64,000 nt of DNA from Streptomyces sp. NBC_00286 (GTDB lineage Bacteria > Actinomycetota > Actinomycetes > Streptomycetales > Streptomycetaceae). A program made the position numbers and the translations under genes. The stretch is taken from contig NZ_CP108054.1 of assembly GCF_036173125.1 (NCBI RefSeq), positions 3,100,001 through 3,164,000 on the forward strand, in the 5' to 3' direction. Positions 28,828 to 38,013 of the stretch are shown here, one piece after another. The notes under the pieces are model-generated. The model made no database searches and was not told the origin of the DNA. It saw nothing but the letters and a program-made list of their open reading frames with translations. Each line of letters opens with the position of its first letter. The first letter of the stretch is position 1.

Positions 28828-29523
28828 TCAAGTGCGGGCCGGCACTCCCGTCAACGCCGTCACCACAGGATCGATCGCCTGCTGAATCTCGTCCCCCACC
28901 GAGCGGAAAAACGGCAACGGCGCCCCATACGGGTCGTACACCTCGTCCGCCTCCACCGTCGGCGCCAGCAGCCACCCGCGTAGAGCCGCCGCGGCGCGGA
29001 CCAGGGCCCTTGCGCGAGCGACCACACCGTCCTCCAGGGGAGGCAGGGTCGCCGGGTCTATGGCCTTCACCAGGCGGGTGAACTCCTTGAGGGTGAAGGT
29101 GCGCAGGCCCGCCGAGTGGCCCATGGAGATGACCTGGGCACGGTGGTCGCGGGTGGCCGTCAGGACCAGGTCCGCTCGGATGACGTGCTCGTCCAGGAGT
29201 TCCCGGCCCACGAAGCCGGAGGCGTCCGCGCCGAAGTCGGCGAGGACCGCTTCCGCGTTGGCCTCCATGGGGGCGCCCTCGTGCCCCCAGGTGCCGGCGC
29301 TCTCCACGATCAGACCGCCCCTGGGGGTCCCCCCGGCGAAGCCAGGGGGAGGGTCGCCGAGGCGGTCCGCCAGGGCATGGCGGGTCAGCCGCTCGGTGAT
29401 CGGCGAGCGGCATACGTTGCCGGTGCTGACGTGGAGGATGCGGAAGGTGTCCCGGGGTAGCCCTGTGAAGGTCCCCGTATCGTCCCCGTTGCCTATGCCA
29501 CGCCCCGCGTCAGGGGCCGTCAA
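28828..29523 (-). CDS. Low-molecular-weight protein-tyrosine phosphatase homologue, nucleophile Cys replaced by Ser
   Basis: The 231-residue protein has the LMW-PTP fold pattern: strand ILHV, P-loop STGNVCRSPITE (about 33-44), strand VESAGT, helix regions, and the general-acid motif YDPYG near residue 195. The family consensus P-loop is C-x-G-N-x-C-R-S; here the first position, the nucleophile, is Ser33, while the second Cys38 and Arg39 are kept. It should therefore be catalytically weak or dead unless Cys38 substitutes. TTG 29523 is the only available start; it overlaps the sua5 stop and has GAGGTGG upstream. It is in the SCO5363 position. Its 3' end is duplicated downstream. Confidence 0.85.
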   Translation of the reverse strand: MTAPDAGRGIGNGDDTGTFTGLPRDTFRILHVSTGNVCRSPITERLTRHALADRLGDPPPGFAGGTPRGGLIVESAGTWGHEGAPMEANAEAVLADFGADASGFVGRELLDEHVIRADLVLTATRDHRAQVISMGHSAGLRTFTLKEFTRLVKAIDPATLPPLEDGVVARARALVRAAAALRGWLLAPTVEADEVYDPYGAPLPFFRSVGDEIQQAIDPVVTALTGVPART

Positions 29524-30167
29524 TTCGCCACCTCGAGGTCGGGTACCACCTTGCGCAGCTCCTCGGCGGACAGCGCACCCGCACGCAGCAGAACCGGCAC
29601 CTTGCCCGTGACGTCGACGATCGAGGAGGGCACGTTGCCGGGCGTGGGCCCGCCGTCCAGGTAGACCGAGACGGAGTCGCCGAGCATCTCCTGGGCGGCG
29701 TCACAGTCCTCCGGCGCCGGATGGCCGGTCAGATTCGCCGAGGACACGGCCATGGGACCGACCTCGGTCAGCAGCTCGATGGCGACCGGGTGCAGCGGCA
29801 TGCGCACGGCGACGGTGCCACGGGTGTCCCCCAAGTCCCACTGGAGGGACGGCTGGTGCTTGGCGACCAGGGTCAGCGCACCCGGCCAGAACGCGTCGAC
29901 GAGCTCCCACGCCATCTCGGAGAAGTCCGTGACAAGGCCGTGCAGCGTGTTCGGGGAACCGATGAGAACAGGCGTGGGCATATTGCGCCCACGGCCCTTG
30001 GCCTGCAGCAGATCGGACACGCCTTCCGAGCTGAACGCGTCGGCGCCGATGCCGTACACGGTGTCCGTGGGCAGCACCACGAGTTCGCCCCGGCGTACGG
30101 CGGACGCGGCCTCGCGCAGCCCCGTAGAGCGGTCGGTCGCGTCGTTGGTGTCGTATCGCCGTGCCAT
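29520..30167 (-). CDS. L-threonylcarbamoyladenylate synthase (Sua5/YrdC/YwlC)
   Basis: This enzyme makes threonylcarbamoyl-AMP from Thr, bicarbonate and ATP for t6A37 modification of ANN-decoding tRNAs. The 215-residue protein has the YrdC-fold signatures LVVLPTDTVYGIGADAF, an RGRNMPTPVLIG loop with the KGR.. basic site, FWPGALTLVA, and AVRMPLHP, then MAVSSANLTGHPAP. No extra C-terminal Sua5 domain is present. ATG 30167 is preceded by GGAGGCTC. Its stop is fused to the TTG start of the phosphatase homologue, so the two are coupled. Confidence 0.93.
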   Translation of the reverse strand: MARRYDTNDATDRSTGLREAASAVRRGELVVLPTDTVYGIGADAFSSEGVSDLLQAKGRGRNMPTPVLIGSPNTLHGLVTDFSEMAWELVDAFWPGALTLVAKHQPSLQWDLGDTRGTVAVRMPLHPVAIELLTEVGPMAVSSANLTGHPAPEDCDAAQEMLGDSVSVYLDGGPTPGNVPSSIVDVTGKVPVLLRAGALSAEELRKVVPDLEVAN

Positions 30168-30247
30168 TTAGGGAGCCTCCTCGTACACGTACTGCTGGCT
30201 TGAAGTCTTCGAACAAGGCGTGCCGAACGCAATGCCGCGCGCCGAGT

Positions 30248-31129
30248 TCACGGCATCGCCCTGCGGGCGGTGGCGAACCGCGGCCGGTTGTTGAGGTCGG
30301 GGTGGTCGGCGGCGTCGGCCCAGCCCCGCTCCTCGGTGAAGATCCACGGCACCTGCCCGCCCTGGGTGTCGGCGTGCTCGATGACGACGACGCCGCCCGG
30401 CCGCAGCAGCCGGTGGGCGGTGCGCTCGAGGCCGCGGATCAGGTCGAGTCCGTCCTCGCCCGAGAACAGGGCGAGTTGAGGATCGTAGTCCCGTGCCTCG
30501 GGCTGTACGTACTCCCATTCCGTCAGCGGGATGTACGGCGGGTTGGAGATGACGAGGTCCACCTGCCCGTCGAGGTCGGGGAAGGCGTACAGGGCGTCGC
30601 CCTGGCGCAATTCGACCCTGGATCCCTCGACGTTCTTACGGGCCCACTGGAGCGCGTCCTCGGACAGCTCCACGGCGTGCACGCGGGAGCGCGGCACCTC
30701 CTGCGCCAGGGCGAGCGCGATCGCTCCGGAACCCGTGCACAGGTCGACGATGAGCGGTTCGACGACGTCCATCGCGCGTACGGCGTCTATGGCCCAGCCG
30801 ACGACGGACTCGGTCTCCGGGCGGGGCACGAACACCCCTGGCCCCACCTGGAGTTCGGTGTACCGGAAGAAGGCCCGCCCGGTGATGTGCTGGAGCGGCT
30901 CGCGGGCCTCGCGGCGGGCGATGACCTCCCAGTAGCGGGCGTCGAAGTCGGCGTCCTTGACCGAGTGCAGTTGGCCCCGCTTCACGCCGTGCACGAAGGC
31001 GGCGAGCTCCTCCGCGTCATTGCGTGGCGAGGGCACGCCGGCATCGGCGAGTCGCTGGGTGGCCTGGGCCACTTCCGCGAGCAGCACGCTGCGGGGGTTC
31101 GGGGGTCGCCCCCCAAAATGTTGCTGCAC
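30248..31129 (-). CDS. prmC: Release factor glutamine N5-methyltransferase
   Basis: PrmC methylates the Gln of the GGQ loop in release factors, fitting its place just after prfA. The 293-residue protein has the N-terminal helical domain, the VPRPETESVV segment, SAM motif IVDLCTGSGAIALAL and the catalytic LVISNPPYIP. GTG 31129 has GGAGG 6 bp upstream. Residues 2-13 (QQHFGGRPPNPR) are encoded by a GC-rich REP-like palindrome (31101-31113), whereas the conserved protein begins around VLLAEVAQATQRL. The element therefore seems to have inserted in frame just after the start. An alternative start is GTG 31087, which lacks a ribosome site. Confidence 0.92.
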   Translation of the reverse strand: MQQHFGGRPPNPRSVLLAEVAQATQRLADAGVPSPRNDAEELAAFVHGVKRGQLHSVKDADFDARYWEVIARREAREPLQHITGRAFFRYTELQVGPGVFVPRPETESVVGWAIDAVRAMDVVEPLIVDLCTGSGAIALALAQEVPRSRVHAVELSEDALQWARKNVEGSRVELRQGDALYAFPDLDGQVDLVISNPPYIPLTEWEYVQPEARDYDPQLALFSGEDGLDLIRGLERTAHRLLRPGGVVVIEHADTQGGQVPWIFTEERGWADAADHPDLNNRPRFATARRAMP

Positions 31130-31184
31130 GCTGGTCCTCCGGGGCTGAGCTGTTGTTCTGTCGCTACGAGGCGCTGGGCGGCCG

Positions 31185-32261
31185 TTACGCTGCGGCGAGC
31201 TTCGCGGCCGAGTCCGCGTCCACGCAGGCCTGGATCACCGCGTCGAGGTCGCCGTCGAGCACCTGGTCCAAGTTGTACGCCTTGAAGCCGACGCGGTGGT
31301 CCGAGATGCGGTTCTCCGGATAGTTGTACGTTCGGATCTTCTCGGAGCGGTCGACGGTACGGACCTGGCTGCGCCGGGCGTCGGCCGCTTCCTTCTCCGC
31401 TTCCTCCTGGGCCGCCGCGAGAAGCCTGGAGCGCAGGATACGCATCGCCTGCTCCTTGTTCTGCAACTGGCTCTTCTCGTTCTGGCAGGAGGCGACGACT
31501 CCGGTGGGAATGTGCGTGATGCGCACCGCGGAGTCGGTGGTGTTGACGGACTGGCCGCCGGGGCCGGAGGAGCGGTAGACGTCGATCCGCAGGTCGTTGG
31601 GGTTGATCTCGACGTCGATGTCCTCGGCCTCGGGGGTCACGAGGACACCGGCCGCGGAGGTGTGGATCCGGCCCTGGGACTCGGTCGCGGGCACCCGCTG
31701 CACCCGGTGCACCCCGCCCTCGTACTTCAGCCGGGCCCAGACGCCCTGACCGGGCTCGGTGGCGCCCTGGCCGCCCTTGGTCTTCACCGCGACCTGGACG
31801 TCCTTGTAGCCGCCGAGCTCGGACTCGGTGACGTCGATGATCTCGGTCTTCCAGCCGACGCGCTCCGCGTACCGCAGATACATGCGCAGCAGGTCGCCCG
31901 CGAACAGCGCGGACTCGTCGCCGCCGGCGCCGGCCTTGATCTCGAGGATGACGTCCTTGTCGTCGCTGGGGTCGCGCGGGACGAGCAGCAGCCGCAGCTT
32001 CTCGGTGAGCTCCTCGCGATGCTTCTCCAGCTCCTTGACCTCGGCCGCGAACTCCGGGTCGTCGGCGCCGAGTTCGCGGGCCGTCTCGATGTCGTCGCCG
32101 GTCTGCTTCCAGGAGCGGTACGTCGCGATGATCGGGGTCAGCTCGTGGTAGCGCTTGTTGAGCCTGCGCGCGTTCGCCTGGTCCGCGTGCACCGACGGGT
32201 CGGAAAGCCTTTTCTCAAGATCGGCATGCTCGCCGATCAGTTCCTCGACCGCCTCGAACAT
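31185..32261 (-). CDS. prfA: Peptide chain release factor 1
   Basis: RF1 terminates translation at UAA and UAG. The 358-residue protein starts [22 protein letters not shown] 32261 is preferred to the TTG four codons upstream because GGAG precedes it at 6 bp. The codon-recognition region with a PxT-type tripeptide falls in the middle ([15 protein letters not shown]). The catalytic loop is [16 protein letters not shown], the target of PrmC encoded downstream. The gene order rpmE-prfA-prmC-sua5 is conserved in actinobacteria. Confidence 0.96.
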   Translation of the reverse strand: MFEAVEELIGEHADLEKRLSDPSVHADQANARRLNKRYHELTPIIATYRSWKQTGDDIETARELGADDPEFAAEVKELEKHREELTEKLRLLLVPRDPSDDKDVILEIKAGAGGDESALFAGDLLRMYLRYAERVGWKTEIIDVTESELGGYKDVQVAVKTKGGQGATEPGQGVWARLKYEGGVHRVQRVPATESQGRIHTSAAGVLVTPEAEDIDVEINPNDLRIDVYRSSGPGGQSVNTTDSAVRITHIPTGVVASCQNEKSQLQNKEQAMRILRSRLLAAAQEEAEKEAADARRSQVRTVDRSEKIRTYNYPENRISDHRVGFKAYNLDQVLDGDLDAVIQACVDADSAAKLAAA

Positions 32262-32306
32262 CTCCCGCTCCAATGACGTACGAATTTAAGGGGCTGCACC
32301 ATGCAA

Positions 32307-32353
32307 AGCGCCGGTCCCGAAGTCCCCTTGCGGGGACAACGAGGACCGGCGCT
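32307..32353. terminator. Terminator after rpmE
   Basis: AGCGCCGGTCC (32307-32317) pairs with GGACCGGCGCT (32343-32353), enclosing a second hairpin GTCCCC/GGGGAC. It lies between the rpmE stop and prfA, both leftward, so prfA probably has its own promoter in or beside this gap. Confidence 0.8.
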
Positions 32354-32362
32354 GTGAGGTCG

Positions 32363-32584
32363 CTACTTCTTGGCAGCGGCAGCCTTGCCGAAGCGGGCCT
32401 CGAAGCGGGCCACACGGCCACCGGTGTCGAGGATCTTCTGCTTGCCCGTGTAGAAGGGGTGGCACTCGGAGCAGACCTCAGCGCGGATGGAACCGCTCTG
32501 GATCGTGCTGCGGGTGGTGAACGACGCGCCGCAGGTGCAGCTGACCTGCGTCTCGACGTACTCGGGGTGGATGTCGCGCTTCAA
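32363..32584 (-). CDS. rpmE: 50S ribosomal protein L31 (zinc-binding type)
   Basis: The 73-residue protein reads [11 protein letters not shown] and carries the zinc-type Cys pattern CTC near residue 17 and CSEC near residue 38 ([15 protein letters not shown]), the hallmark of the C+ L31 class. The start is TTG 32584, in an AGGAG-acacc-TTG context; no ATG or GTG is available at the right place. The first codon after it is AAG, matching Met-Lys in the family. It is alone between the LCP gene and prfA. C+ L31 usually coexists with a zinc-free, Zur-regulated paralogue elsewhere. Confidence 0.95.
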   Translation of the reverse strand: MKRDIHPEYVETQVSCTCGASFTTRSTIQSGSIRAEVCSECHPFYTGKQKILDTGGRVARFEARFGKAAAAKK

Positions 32585-32726
32585 GGTGTCTCCTAGTTTC
32601 GGGAGGGCACCGGGTCGCTGCCGCGGGGTGCGGAGCGTGAACCGGGGCCGACGTACCAGTCTGCCATCGACTGGCGTCATCCCCCAAAACAGGGGGCGGG
32701 GCGCTTCTATTCCAGGCTGGCATCCA

Positions 32727-32850
32727 GCAGCCCGTCCGGCGATTGAGGACGAGGCCGTTCAGGCCGATGGGGTCTGGGGGCGTAGCCCTCAGCGGGGTGC
32801 AGGGGCGGAGCCCCTGGTTACGGGAAGGGGCGGGGTGGGGGAAAGTCAGC
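32727..32850. repeat. Dispersed Streptomyces intergenic repeat
   Basis: This 124-bp element has the recognisable order CAGCCCGTCCGGCGATTGAG, then a GAGGCCGTTCAGGCC palindrome, a TGGGGTCTGGGGGCG block and AAGGGGCGGGG. Sequences of this pattern occur many times between genes in Streptomyces chromosomes. It separates the LCP gene from rpmE and probably forms a terminator-like fold. Confidence 0.7.
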
Positions 32851-32851
32851 C

Positions 32852-33985
32852 TTAGCCGACGACGCCCTTCGCGGTGCCCGTTGCCGTGTCCTCGGTCGCC
32901 GCCTTCGGGATCGGGCGGTCGTTCTTCAGGGCCTTCCAGACCATGTCGGCCTTCGACTTGAGCATGAGGACCCGATTCCCGTCGGCCGGGTCGTACTGGA
33001 CCGGCATCGTCACCATGGTCATGTTCGAGGAGCTGATGCCCTTGAGCCCGTTGGCGAACGACGCCAGGTCCTGGACCGACTCCAGGTCGGAGTCGGTGGT
33101 CACGGTGTTCGTCGCAGTGTCGGCGAGATCCCACAGCTTCTTCGGGCTGGTCAGTACGCCGATCTCCTTGACCTGCTCGACCAGCGCCTTGATGAACGCC
33201 TGCTGGAGCTGGATACGGCCGAGGTCGGAGCCGTCACCGACGCCGTGCCGGGTGCGGACCAGCCCGAGGGCCTGCTCACCGGTGAGCTGATGGGTACCGG
33301 CCTTGAGGTCCAGGTGGCTGTCCGGGTCCGAGATGTCCTTGTTCGTAGTGACCTTGACGCCGCCGAGGTCGTCGATGAGCTTCTGGAAGCCGCTGAAGTC
33401 GACCTCCATGTAGTGGTCCATGCGGATGCTGGTCATCGACTCGACGGTCTTCACCGCGCAGGCGGCGCCGCCGGTGGAGTACGCGGAGTTGAACATCGCG
33501 CCAGACGAGCCCTCATGGGTCTTGCCCTCGGTGTCGGTGCACTCGGGCCGCTCTATGAGGGTGTCGCGGGGTATGGAGACCACGCTGGCCTTCTTGTGGC
33601 CCTTGTAGACGTGCACGATCATCGCCGTGTCCGCACGGGCAGAACCGTCGTCGGCACCGCCGCCCAGCTTCTTGTTGCTGCCGGCGCGGCTGTCGGAGCC
33701 GAGTACGAGGATGTCCTGCGAGCCGTTGTCGACGTCCAGGGGCCGGTCGGTGCCGAGGGCTTGGTTGATGTCGACGCTGTCGAGGTTGTTGTTCAGCCTG
33801 AAGTACATGTAGCCGAGTCCGGTACCGCCGAGGACCACGACGCCCGCCGCGACCCAGGCCGTGACGAAGAGGGCCTTGCCGCGCGTGCTGCGCGGCTTGC
33901 GGCGGCGGCCCTTGGCGCGGCGGCGCGGGCCGCCGGGGCCAGAGGCATCCGGGTTGCCGGAATCAGGCGTGCTCTCGGCAGACAT
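32852..33985 (-). CDS. LytR-CpsA-Psr (LCP) family protein
   Basis: LCP enzymes transfer wall glycopolymers from undecaprenyl-diphosphate carriers to peptidoglycan. The 377-residue protein has a basic cytoplasmic N-terminus, a membrane anchor (about 39-60, LFVTAWVAAGVVVLGGTGLG) and an extracellular LCP domain with DILVLGSDSR, the Arg-Asp motif VVSIPRDT, a DLGGVKV segment and GEQALGLVRTRH. All diphosphate-binding Arg/Asp positions appear intact. A glycan-priming transferase of the same pathway class is encoded at 25.4 kb. Confidence 0.93.
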   Translation of the reverse strand: MSAESTPDSGNPDASGPGGPRRRAKGRRRKPRSTRGKALFVTAWVAAGVVVLGGTGLGYMYFRLNNNLDSVDINQALGTDRPLDVDNGSQDILVLGSDSRAGSNKKLGGGADDGSARADTAMIVHVYKGHKKASVVSIPRDTLIERPECTDTEGKTHEGSSGAMFNSAYSTGGAACAVKTVESMTSIRMDHYMEVDFSGFQKLIDDLGGVKVTTNKDISDPDSHLDLKAGTHQLTGEQALGLVRTRHGVGDGSDLGRIQLQQAFIKALVEQVKEIGVLTSPKKLWDLADTATNTVTTDSDLESVQDLASFANGLKGISSSNMTMVTMPVQYDPADGNRVLMLKSKADMVWKALKNDRPIPKAATEDTATGTAKGVVG

Positions 33986-34394
33986 GTGCTCCTCAGTCCT
34001 CGTCCGGTCGGTTACCCCCTGTGTGCAGGGTCAGGCATGGCACGTCAGTCATGACTGGTATGTCAGGACCCGTCACGTCAGACGTTGAAACCGAAAAAAG
34101 GGTTGCACAACGCACTGCGACCACTCTGTGGGCGAATGTGAGCAACCGGTGACCTACGAGGACGAAGTTCGCCCGCTCACCTGCGATTTCAGGCCAAGTC
34201 TGCGTCCTGTTCACGGCGGGTGGCGATCTTCACAGGTGTGGCGAAGGTCTCGCGCCGGGAGCCTTCAGGGCCGTACAGCCGGGAGACTTCAGGGCCAGCC
34301 CTGCCAGCACCTGCTCATGCCCTGCGCAAAAAGGGGCTGCCCCCGTCACGTTCGTGACGGGGGCAGCCCCTCGAGCGATCAGAAAACGCCGGCG
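33986..34394. other. Intergenic region between rho and the LCP gene
   Basis: No gene is seen in 409 bp. It holds the rho terminator (34333-34370) and must hold the promoter of the leftward LCP gene. The stretch 34000-34130 is relatively AT-rich for this genome, as expected for a promoter, but no -35/-10 pair was clear enough to call. Confidence 0.5.
34333..34370. terminator. Terminator of rho
   Basis: An 18-bp perfect stem starts GGGGCTGCCCCCG (34333-34350 with 34353-34370), capped by a CACGTTCGTG tip of the stable UUCG-like class. It sits 25 bp past the rho stop. Confidence 0.9.
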
Positions 34395-36446
34395 TCAGTC
34401 GTTGCCGTTGCCCGGCATAGGCGTCGTCTTCTGGATCTGGAGCAGGAACTCCGCGTTCGACTTCGTCTGCTTCATCTTGTCCAGGAGCAGCTCGATCGCC
34501 TGCTGCTGGTCGAGCGCGTGCAGCACCCGGCGCAGCTTCCAGACGATGCCCAACTCGTCGCTGCCGAGCAGGATTTCTTCCTTACGGGTGCTGGACGCGT
34601 CCACGTCCACCGCCGGGAAGATGCGCTTGTCGGAGAGCTTCCGGTCGAGCTTGAGCTCCATGTTGCCGGTGCCCTTGAACTCCTCGAAGATCACCTCGTC
34701 CATCCGCGAGCCGGTCTCGACGAGCGCGGTGGCCAGGATGGTCAGCGAGCCACCGTCCTCGATGTTGCGCGCGGCACCGAAGAAGCGCTTCGGCGGGTAC
34801 AGCGCGGTCGAGTCGACACCACCGGACAGGATGCGGCCGGAGGCGGGGGCGGCGAGGTTGTACGCACGGCCCAGACGCGTGATCGAGTCGAGCAGTACGA
34901 CCACGTCGTGGCCCAGCTCCACCAGGCGCTTGGCGCGCTCGATGGCCAGCTCCGCGACCGTGGTGTGGTCCTCGGCCGGGCGGTCGAAGGTCGAGGAGAT
35001 GACCTCGCCCTTGACCGACCGCTGCATGTCGGTGACCTCTTCCGGACGCTCGTCGACCAGGACGACCATCAGGTGGCACTCGGGGCTGTTGACCGTGATC
35101 GCGTTGGCGATCGCCTGCAGGATCATGGTCTTGCCGGTCTTCGGCGGGGCCACGATCAGACCGCGCTGGCCCTTGCCGATCGGCGCGACCAGGTCGATGA
35201 TCCGCGTCGTCAGCACCGCCGGGTCGGTCTCCAGACGGATCCGGTCCTGCGGGTAGAGCGGCGTCAGCTTGTTGAACTCCGGGCGGCCACGGCCGAGTTC
35301 GGGCGCCATGCCGTTGACGGAGTCGAGCCGGACCAGCGCGTTGAACTTCTCGCGGCGCTCGCCCTCCTTCGGCTGCCGGACCGCGCCGGTGACGTGGTCG
35401 CCCTTGCGCAGACCGTTCTTGCGGACCTGGGCGAGGGAGACGTACACGTCGTTCGGACCGGGCAGGTAGCCGGACGTACGGATGAACGCGTAGTTGTCGA
35501 GGATGTCCAGGATGCCCGCGACGGGGATCAGGACATCGTCCTCGGCGACCTGCGGCTCGGCGATCTCGTCGCGGCCACGGCGGCCACGGCGGTCCCGGTA
35601 ACGACCGCGACGGCCGCGACGGCCGCCCTCGAAGTCGTCCCCGTCCTCGTCGGCCCGCTGCTGGCGGTCCTGGCGGCCGCCGCCCTGCTGCTGGCCACGC
35701 TGCTGGTTGCCGCCGCCCTGCTGGTCGTCACCCTTGCCGCGGCCGCGGTCCCGGTCCCGACCGCCTCGGTCGCCCCGGTCGCCCCGGTCGCGGTCACGGT
35801 TGCCCCGGTCACGGCCCTGGCGGCCCTGGCGGCCCTCGCCACCCTGGTCACCGGAGTCGGCCCGGGCCTCGCCCTGGGGCTGGGCCTGAGCGGGAGCCTC
35901 GGTCTTCGGCTCGCTCTTCGCCTCGGCGGTGACCGTCTCGGGGCTGCCCGCATCGGCGGTGGCCCGACGACGCCGACGCTCGGCCGGAGCATCGTCACTG
36001 GCGGGCTGACCGGGAATCTCGATCTGCTGCTGGGCCACGGCCTTTTCAGCCTTCTCGGCCTTGTCTGCCTTGCCCGCGCTGTCGGCCTTCTTCTCGCTCT
36101 TCTCGGCGGGCGCTGCGGAGTCGTCCCCCGTACGAGCCTTCGAGGTGGCCCGGCGCTTCGGCTTGGTCTCGGTGGCTGCCTCGGCGGTCTTCGCCGGGGC
36201 GCCCCCTCCTGCCTGCGCCTCCTTGATGACCTCGATCAGCTGGCTCTTGCGCATACGCGCGGTGCCCCTGATGCCGAGGCCGGATGCGACCTGCTGCAGC
36301 TCGGCCAGCACCATGCCCTCAAGGCCACTGCCGCGGCGCCGACGGGAGCCTGAAGCACCGGTGGCAGGCGCGGCGGAGGCGTCCGTGGCGGGCGCGGCAG
36401 CGGTCTCCTCGACACGTGCGCCCATCAGATCGGTGGTGTCGCTCAC
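34395..36446 (-). CDS. rho: Transcription termination factor Rho
   Basis: This 683-residue RNA-dependent hexameric helicase is longer than E. coli Rho because of an N-terminal actinobacterial insertion (about 90-290) rich in Arg, Gly, Asp and Gln ([14 protein letters not shown] runs). An N-terminal SAP-like segment with [20 protein letters not shown] precedes it. The cold-shock-like RNA-binding domain includes [19 protein letters not shown]. The ATPase core has [14 protein letters not shown] and [15 protein letters not shown] Walker B, and the Q- and R-loops. The start is GTG 36446 ([11 protein letters not shown]), with AAGGA upstream. Known Streptomyces Rho proteins start the same way. Confidence 0.96.
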   Translation of the reverse strand: MSDTTDLMGARVEETAAAPATDASAAPATGASGSRRRRGSGLEGMVLAELQQVASGLGIRGTARMRKSQLIEVIKEAQAGGGAPAKTAEAATETKPKRRATSKARTGDDSAAPAEKSEKKADSAGKADKAEKAEKAVAQQQIEIPGQPASDDAPAERRRRRATADAGSPETVTAEAKSEPKTEAPAQAQPQGEARADSGDQGGEGRQGRQGRDRGNRDRDRGDRGDRGGRDRDRGRGKGDDQQGGGNQQRGQQQGGGRQDRQQRADEDGDDFEGGRRGRRGRYRDRRGRRGRDEIAEPQVAEDDVLIPVAGILDILDNYAFIRTSGYLPGPNDVYVSLAQVRKNGLRKGDHVTGAVRQPKEGERREKFNALVRLDSVNGMAPELGRGRPEFNKLTPLYPQDRIRLETDPAVLTTRIIDLVAPIGKGQRGLIVAPPKTGKTMILQAIANAITVNSPECHLMVVLVDERPEEVTDMQRSVKGEVISSTFDRPAEDHTTVAELAIERAKRLVELGHDVVVLLDSITRLGRAYNLAAPASGRILSGGVDSTALYPPKRFFGAARNIEDGGSLTILATALVETGSRMDEVIFEEFKGTGNMELKLDRKLSDKRIFPAVDVDASSTRKEEILLGSDELGIVWKLRRVLHALDQQQAIELLLDKMKQTKSNAEFLLQIQKTTPMPGNGND

Positions 36447-36832
36447 GAAGGGTCCTTCCCTGGAGCGGACGTCGGCCTGTCTGGCTCGGCGACCGGTTGT
36501 GCTGTCCGGCTTCGGTCCTGTGATGTGGACCGTGCCGGGGCGGTGGTCCGCCAAAGAGGCGGAGGGCATATCTGGTGATGGCGTTTCCGGGTGCCGTGAC
36601 ACTGAGGTGCGGTGTCGGCCGGCTCGGTCACGCCGGTTCCGGAGCGTGCTCAGGACTGCTCAGCGCATAGCGTCCAATGCGTTGCACAAAGCAGTTTGGG
36701 AGGCTCCCGGAAAGAGGTCTGTCCCGGACGGGGACACGAAGCACCTCGCCATGGTGGGGTCGGGTGCAGACTTGAGATTAACACTACCGGATCCAACAAA
36801 CATTCCCCCTCTCCAAATCCGGCAACCGTGTG
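36447..36832. other. Region upstream of rho
   Basis: This 386-bp gap between thrB and rho has no supported gene. The part nearest thrB (about 36775-36830) is AT-rich, so the leftward rho promoter is probably there, giving an mRNA leader of about 300 bases. Long leaders are common at rho because of autoregulation, but no specific element was recognised. Confidence 0.45.
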
Positions 36833-37750
36833 TCAGGTGGCAAGCGGCAGCACGCTCGCTCCCTGGGCATCGAGGCTCAGCCGGTTGGCCGCCCAGCCCT
36901 CGCCGGCCAGGCGGGAGACCTTGTCGGCGGTGGCTTCGTCGGCCAGTGCGAGCACGGTGGGGCCCGCGCCGGAGATCACGGCGGGGATTCCGTCGGCCCG
37001 CAGCCGCTCCACCAGGGCGGCGCTCTCCGGCATGGCCGGAGCCCGGTACTCCTGGTGCAGTCGGTCCTCGGTGGCGGGCAGCAGCAGCTCGGGGCGCCTG
37101 GTGAGGGCCTCTACGAGCAGGGCCGCACGGCCCGCGTTGGCGGCGGCGTCGACGTGCGGCACGGTGCGCGGCAGCAGTCCGCGGGCGGTCTCGGTGAGGA
37201 CGGGCTTTCCGGGTACGAAAACCACCGGAACGATGGATTCGGCGGGATCCATCCTGATGGCGCGCGCAGCGCCGCTCTCCATCCAGGACAGCGTGAAACC
37301 GCCGAGCAGGCAGGCCGCGACGTTGTCGGGGTGGCCCTCGATCTCGGTGGCGAGCTCGAGAAGCGCCTCGTCGTCGAGCTTCGCATCGCCGCCTATGGTC
37401 ACGGCGCGCGCGGTGACGATGCCCGCGCAGATCGCGGCGGACGAGGAGCCGAGGCCACGGCCGTGCGGGATGCGGTTCGCGCAGACGATTTCGAGTCCGC
37501 GCGGCTGTCCGCCCAGCAGATCGAAGGCGGTACGGAGGGAACGTACAAGAAGGTGAGTCTCGTCACGCGGGAGTGTCTCGCTGCCCTCACCTGCGATGTC
37601 GATGTGCAGTCCGGAGTCGGCCACCCGGACGACCACGTCGTCGTAGAGCCCCAGCGACAGGCCGAGGGCGTCGAAGCCCGGGCCGAGGTTGGCGCTGGTG
37701 GCGGGGACGCGCACCCGGACGGCGGCGGCGCGGAACGCTGGACCGGCCAT
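36833..37750 (-). CDS. thrB: Homoserine kinase
   Basis: This GHMP-family kinase phosphorylates homoserine in threonine synthesis. The 305-residue protein has the substrate motif VPATSANLGPGFDALGLSLG, the GHMP ATP motif IPHGRGLGSSSAAICAG and the C-terminal motif ISGAGPTVLALAD. It is the last gene of the hom-thrC-thrB unit, 263 bp downstream of thrC, and may therefore have a separate promoter. ATG 37750 is the natural start. Confidence 0.95.
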   Translation of the reverse strand: MAGPAFRAAAVRVRVPATSANLGPGFDALGLSLGLYDDVVVRVADSGLHIDIAGEGSETLPRDETHLLVRSLRTAFDLLGGQPRGLEIVCANRIPHGRGLGSSSAAICAGIVTARAVTIGGDAKLDDEALLELATEIEGHPDNVAACLLGGFTLSWMESGAARAIRMDPAESIVPVVFVPGKPVLTETARGLLPRTVPHVDAAANAGRAALLVEALTRRPELLLPATEDRLHQEYRAPAMPESAALVERLRADGIPAVISGAGPTVLALADEATADKVSRLAGEGWAANRLSLDAQGASVLPLAT

Positions 37751-38013
37751 CGCTCGATGACTCTCCTTGAGCTTGAGCTGCGAGATTGTCGAGATGTGTC
37801 GAAATCCTGCGAGACGAACGGAAGATCACGGAAGACCCGGCGGCCGCAGAGACGGCGCGGCACCGCGGCATATGCGGCGGGCGGGTTACGTACAGCCTAT
37901 CGAAGGAAGGTTCCGTGGCGACATAGGGCGCACGGGAGGCGCACGATGCGTGTCGTAAGCCCCTTGTGCACCCCCTGTCAGGATTTGCAGGCCGGCGAAG
38001 CCGAGCGCCGCGC

